Below are positions 62,176 to 64,000 of a DNA stretch of 64,000 nucleotides, one piece after another. The stretch's first letter is position 1, and every line of letters starts with the position of its first letter. The translations under genes and the position numbers were made by a program. The stretch covers positions 4,970,501 to 5,034,500 of the forward strand of contig NZ_CP016286.1 in assembly GCF_001679785.1 (NCBI RefSeq), read 5' to 3'. Origin of the DNA: Rhizobium leguminosarum (GTDB lineage: Bacteria; Pseudomonadota; Alphaproteobacteria; Rhizobiales; Rhizobiaceae). Under the pieces are notes generated by a model, which saw only the letters and a list, made by a program, of their open reading frames with translations, made no database searches and had not been told where the DNA came from.

Positions 62176-62799
62176 ATGTTTTTTGTGACCCCGGCTTACG
62201 CTGAGGAAGCACCGGCGGCAGCGACGGGTACGGATGCGCATGCCGCTCCGGCCGCAGGCGAGGTCCATACCGAGACTGGTGTTGCCGAAGGCGAACACGC
62301 CCGCGGCCCTTTCCCGCCTTTCGATTCGACGACCTTCGCGTCCCAGCTGCTCTGGCTGGTGATCACGTTCGGCGTCTTCTATTTGCTCATGCAAAAGGTC
62401 ATCGCGCCGCGCATCGGGGCGATCCTCGATCAGCGTCACACGCGCATTTCCCAGGATCTGGAAGAGGCAGGCCGCCTGAAGGGCGAAGCCGACGCCGCCG
62501 TCCAGACCTATGAAGGTGAACTGGCCGCTGCCCGCGCCAAATCCAACGCGATCGGCTCCGCCGCACGCGACGCCGCCAAGGCCAAGGCCGAAGAGGAACG
62601 CCGCGCTGTCGAGGCCAGCCTTTCGGAAAAGATCAAGGCTGCCGAGCTGCGTATCGGCGAGATCAAGGCCAAGGCCTTCGCCGACGTCGGCACCATTGCC
62701 GAGGAAACGGCGGCTGCCGTGGTCGATCAGCTGATCGGCGGCACCGTCGCCAAGGCCGATGTCGCCGCCGCCGTCGCGGCTGCCAAGAAGGAGGCTTGA
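62176..62799 (+). CDS. atpG: ATP synthase Fo subunit b' (AtpF2/AtpG)
   Basis: 207 residues from ATG 62176 (GTG 62170 possible). The long N terminus is Ala/Glu-rich (about 1-50), the single membrane helix is at about 55-75 ([23 protein letters not shown]), and a long coiled coil to the end forms the peripheral stalk with subunit b. The presence of two unequal b-type genes is the alphaproteobacterial pattern. Three bases separate its stop from atpF. Confidence 0.93.
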   Translation: MFFVTPAYAEEAPAAATGTDAHAAPAAGEVHTETGVAEGEHARGPFPPFDSTTFASQLLWLVITFGVFYLLMQKVIAPRIGAILDQRHTRISQDLEEAGRLKGEADAAVQTYEGELAAARAKSNAIGSAARDAAKAKAEEERRAVEASLSEKIKAAELRIGEIKAKAFADVGTIAEETAAAVVDQLIGGTVAKADVAAAVAAAKKEA

Positions 62800-62802
62800 T
62801 CG

Positions 62803-63294
62803 ATGGAATTTGCCTTTGACGCGACTTTCTTCGCCTTTGTCGGCCTCGTCCTCTTCCTGGCGCTGGTCGTTTACCTGAAGGTTCCAGGCATGATGGCACG
62901 GTCGCTCGACGACCGCGCCGACCAGATCCGGAACGAGTTGGCCGAAGCCAAGCGCCTGCGCGAGGAGGCCCAGCACCTGCTCGCCGAATACCAGCGCAAG
63001 CGCAAGGAAGCGGAAGCCGAAGCGGCCCACATCGTTGCCGCCGCCGAACGCGAAGCCGAGATGCTGACCGCCGAAGCGAAGAAGAAGACGGAAGAATTCG
63101 TCACCAACCGCACGGCGCTGTCCGAGCAGAAGATCAAGCAGGCCGAGGTCGAGGCGATGAAGGCGGTGCGTTCCGCTGCCGTCGATCTCGCGATCGCCGC
63201 TGCCGAAACCGTGCTCGCCAAGCGGGCCGACGCCAAGATCCAGTCCGACCTCTTCGGCAATGCCGTCGGCCAGGTCAAGACGCGGCTGAACTGA
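62803..63294 (+). CDS. atpF: ATP synthase Fo subunit b
   Basis: 163 residues. N-terminal membrane helix (about 8-28, FFAFVGLVLFLALVVYLKVPG) followed by a charged coiled coil (about 35-135) with heptad-like spacing. Second stalk subunit; last gene of the Fo operon. The F1 genes (atpHAGDC) are elsewhere, as usual in this group. A terminator follows 22 bases after the stop. Confidence 0.95.
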   Translation: MEFAFDATFFAFVGLVLFLALVVYLKVPGMMARSLDDRADQIRNELAEAKRLREEAQHLLAEYQRKRKEAEAEAAHIVAAAEREAEMLTAEAKKKTEEFVTNRTALSEQKIKQAEVEAMKAVRSAAVDLAIAAAETVLAKRADAKIQSDLFGNAVGQVKTRLN

Positions 63295-63315
63295 GCGTTT
63301 CGAAAAGATTGAGCG

Positions 63316-63344
63316 AAGGCCGGGCATGTCCCGGCCTTTTCTTT
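63316..63344 (+). terminator. Rho-independent terminator after atpF
   Basis: Stem AAGGCCGGG / CCCGGCCTT with a five-base loop, followed by TTCTTTT. It also lies at the end of the converging rnhB gene. Confidence 0.85.
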
Positions 63345-63381
63345 TGGCAGTCTTTTTTGCCCGGCTTTTCTGTTGAATGAC

Positions 63382-64000
63382 TTATTCGGAAAGCAGCTCG
63401 TCGGTCTCGGGACCATCGTCAGTCTTGCGCAACGGTCTGAAGCTCATCCGGTGCAGCGAACAGGGGCCGTGCCTCTCGATACCGGCCCGGTGCTGCGCCG
63501 TGCCGTAGCCCACATGCGCCGCAAAGCCATAATCTGGAAAGACCTTATGCGCTCGCGCCATCATCCGGTCGCGCGTCACCTTGGCGACGATCGAGGCGGC
63601 GGCGATTGAGACCGAGCGGGCATCGCCCTTGACCACAGCCTGTCCGGGGCAGTCGAGGCCGGGCGGTATGTCGAGCCCGTCGGTCAGCACGTAGCTTGCC
63701 GGAATGGCGAGGCTGCAGATGGCCCGGCGCATGGCGTCGAGGCTTGCCTTGCGGATATCCGTCTCGTCGATGCGCGTCGAGCTGGAGGAGGCGATGGAGA
63801 CGGTCGCAGTCGCCAGGATCTGCACGAACAGCTCCTCGCGCCGTTGCGCCGAAAGCTGCTTGGAATCGTTGAGACCTTCAGGGATGCGCTTCGGATCGAG
63901 AATGACGGCGGCTGCCACGACGGGTCCCGCCAGCGGTCCGCGGCCGGCCTCGTCGGCACCAGCGACCGGCCAGTGGCCGGCCTTGCGGGCTTTGAGTTCC
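63382..64000 (-). CDS. rnhB: Ribonuclease HII, 3' part (gene continues past window end)
   Basis: At least 206 codons visible; the start lies beyond 64000. Removes ribonucleotides from DNA/RNA hybrids. The active-site motif is near the right edge: [21 protein letters not shown] (DEAGRG, catalytic Asp and Glu), then [12 protein letters not shown]. Downstream are the TKVTRD-type strand ([17 protein letters not shown]) and HVGYGT. A start at 63918 would miss the DEAGRG motif, so the gene begins outside the window. Confidence 0.95.
   Translation of the reverse strand, partial: ELKARKAGHWPVAGADEAGRGPLAGPVVAAAVILDPKRIPEGLNDSKQLSAQRREELFVQILATATVSIASSSSTRIDETDIRKASLDAMRRAICSLAIPASYVLTDGLDIPPGLDCPGQAVVKGDARSVSIAAASIVAKVTRDRMMARAHKVFPDYGFAAHVGYGTAQHRAGIERHGPCSLHRMSFRPLRKTDDGPETDELLSE

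Overview
The window looks like chromosomal DNA of an alphaproteobacterium of the Rhizobium group (R. etli / R. leguminosarum-like). This rests on high GC, the split alphaproteobacterial ATP synthase operon (atpI-B-E-b'-b without the F1 genes), a hisS-hisZ-hisG operon, groESL behind a CIRCE operator, the tldE/cysQ/DUF4170/waaA/HAD/lpxK/DUF2093/mutL neighbourhood, and several families of short palindromic repeats typical of rhizobial intergenic DNA. The species assignment is an inference. No rRNA, tRNA or CRISPR array was recognised.

Layout. 1-3.4 kb: the end of glcD, then glcE and glcF (glycolate oxidase), with a palindromic repeat inside the operon. 3.4-10.6 kb: housekeeping and envelope genes, including a secreted protein, an outer-membrane beta-barrel, two L,D-transpeptidases, tag, HAD phosphatase and aldo/keto reductase. 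10.9-14.4 kb: hisS-hisZ-hisG, again with a palindromic repeat in the operon. 14.5-17.3 kb: DoxX, GST and a small unknown gene. 17.3-19.4 kb: groES-groEL. 19.7-21.6 kb: a HAD phosphatase and ribF. 21.6-22.5 kb: a RES/Xre-type toxin-antitoxin pair split by a repeat. 22.8-30.6 kb: ileS, lipoprotein, tadA, a pseudouridine synthase with a very long repetitive tail, rsmD and a patatin-like hydrolase. 30.6-33.0 kb: a metal-related (probably copper) cluster. 33.0-43.1 kb: cation/proton antiporter, tldE, cysQ-like, waaA, lpxK and mutL. 43.3-46.6 kb: a PAS-receiver protein and a GGDEF-EAL protein. 46.6-51.6 kb: a PRC-barrel protein and a galactose/sugar-acid (De Ley-Doudoroff type) operon with a divergent IclR regulator. 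51.8-57.6 kb: LuxR-type regulator, mrp, corA, kup. 57.6-58.8 kb: an IS110-family element inserted in a repeat. 59.1-64 kb: SleB-type hydrolase, the ATP synthase Fo operon and the start of rnhB on the opposite strand.

How it fits together. Most genes are core metabolism, translation, envelope biogenesis and ion transport. The accessory signals are mainly the repeats, the IS110 element with a candidate guide ('bridge') RNA region, and the RES/Xre pair. The most unusual coding observation is that the Mrp/ApbC protein has no cysteine at all, so it lacks the CxxC pair expected of an Fe-S carrier, while carrying a histidine-rich linker. It is preceded by a 540-base gap holding a sigma-54-like promoter and a strongly folded element.
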